From an uncultured bacterium (GTDB lineage: Bacteria; Bacteroidota; Bacteroidia; Bacteroidales; Bacteroidaceae), in NCBI GenBank assembly GCA_905215575.1, contig CAJMQV010000039.1:1-14028 (forward strand): a stretch of DNA of 14,028 nucleotides. Reading direction: 5' to 3'. Below are positions 13,384-14,028 of this stretch, piece after piece (position 1 is the first letter of the stretch; every line of letters begins with the position of its first letter). Position numbers and translations under genes: made by a program. The notes beneath the pieces were generated by a model that saw only the letters and a list, made by a program, of their open reading frames with translations, was not told the origin of the DNA and did not search any database.

Positions 13384-14028
13384 ATGGAAAAATTTGAAGT
13401 GAATATTCTGGGATGCGGTTCCGCTCTGCCCACAATGCGCCATTATCCTTCGGCGCAGGTGGTGAATGTGCGCGACAAGCTCTTTATGATCGATTGCGGC
13501 GAAGGGACACAGTTGCAATTGCGCCGCTCGCGTCTGAAATTTTCCCGTCTGAACCATATCTTTATTTCTCATCTGCACGGCGACCATTGTTTCGGTCTGA
13601 TCGGTCTGATTTCCACTTTCGGACTTCTGGGACGTACCGAAACACTGCATATCTATGCGCCAGCGCCATTGGAAGCGCTTCTGCGTCCGCAGCTGGATTA
13701 CTTCTGTCAGGGGATGCCTTATGAAGTGGAGGTTCACGAGCTTGCTGTAGAGGGTTATTCCTTGATCTACGAAGACCGTTCGGTTGAGGTCTATGCCTTT
13801 CCGTTGCGCCACCGGGTGCCCTGCATGGGCTTCTGTTTCCGGGAGAAACCGGTGTTGCCGCATATCATTCGTGAGAAAATAGATTTCTATAAGGTGCCCG
13901 ACTATGCCATTGCGCGCATCAAGCAGGGAGCCGACTGGGTGCTCGACGACGGAACCGTGGTGCCCAACGCTCATTTTGTGCGTCCGGCCCAGCCGCCGCG
14001 CAGTTATGCCTACTGTTCCGATACGGCC
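13384..14028 (+). CDS. rnz: Ribonuclease Z (tRNA 3' endonuclease), C-terminus beyond the window
   Basis: The first 215 codons of a metallo-beta-lactamase-fold enzyme that cuts the 3' trailer from tRNA precursors in the cytoplasm. The N-terminus FEVNILGCGSALPTMRHYPS, the zinc-binding ISHLHGDHCFGLIGL (the HxHxDH motif), and FGLLGRTETLHIYAP are typical RNase Z sequence. PLRHRVPCMGFCFREKP and the final AYCSDT (whose Asp is a metal ligand in the family) follow in order. The last His motif and the C-terminal helices lie outside the window. The ATG at 13384 gives the family start MEKFEV. It follows rpsA closely, with a terminator hairpin between, so it either depends on read-through or uses a promoter that I cannot identify. 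Confidence 0.95.
   Translation, partial: MEKFEVNILGCGSALPTMRHYPSAQVVNVRDKLFMIDCGEGTQLQLRRSRLKFSRLNHIFISHLHGDHCFGLIGLISTFGLLGRTETLHIYAPAPLEALLRPQLDYFCQGMPYEVEVHELAVEGYSLIYEDRSVEVYAFPLRHRVPCMGFCFREKPVLPHIIREKIDFYKVPDYAIARIKQGADWVLDDGTVVPNAHFVRPAQPPRSYAYCSDTA

Noticed and set aside
13351..13974. A 207-codon antisense frame across the rpsA terminator and rnz
   Set aside because: It is opposite clear RNase Z sequence and would read into the rpsA terminator hairpin.
1..14028. Mobile elements, CRISPR arrays, defence genes, tRNA or rRNA genes
   Set aside because: I found no transposase or integrase motifs, no regularly spaced direct repeats of CRISPR type, and no structural RNA signatures. The region reads as ordinary core chromosome.

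Overview
The window looks like core chromosome of a Bacteroidales bacterium (Bacteroides/Prevotella-like). The reasons are: the SecA, RpsA, PfkA, CoaX and RNase Z sequences resemble Bacteroidales forms; several promoters show the Bacteroidetes -7 element TAnnTTTG; Shine-Dalgarno sequences are weak or absent; and a CNNM/hemolysin gene, lptC, an outer-membrane protein gene and coaX sit together. I see no insertion sequence, phage gene, tRNA, rRNA, CRISPR array or integration site.

Layout. (1) Positions 1-2845, minus strand: an apparent four-gene operon read as coaX (type III pantothenate kinase), an outer-membrane beta-barrel protein, lptC (LPS export) and a CNNM-family membrane protein that runs off the left edge. 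(2) Positions 2846-3090: a divergent promoter region. (3) Positions 3091-5900, plus strand: a DUF4105/Lnb_N periplasmic-plus-membrane protein, then an alkaline-phosphatase-superfamily protein that has lost most metal-binding residues. (4) Positions 5992-9278: secA, interrupted near 7294-7305 by a frameshift, followed by a strong terminator. (5) Positions 9501-9941: a small acidic protein of unknown function. (6) Positions 9942-10215: a convergent intergenic region with two terminators and a degenerate 22-nt tandem repeat. (7) Positions 10216-11196, minus strand: pfkA, with an Asp-to-Asn change in its GGDGS motif. (8) Positions 11197-11522: the divergent pfkA/rpsA promoter region. (9) Positions 11523-13310: rpsA (ribosomal protein S1) with a terminator. 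(10) Position 13384 to the right edge: rnz (RNase Z), partial.

Most genes are housekeeping: envelope biogenesis and secretion (lptC, the outer-membrane protein, secA and perhaps the two exported proteins beside it), CoA synthesis, glycolysis, translation and tRNA 3' maturation. I found no convincing new multi-gene system. The points worth a second look are the broken secA, the apparent pseudo-phosphatase beside it, the altered PfkA active-site motif, the short repeat array, and the terminator just ahead of rnz.
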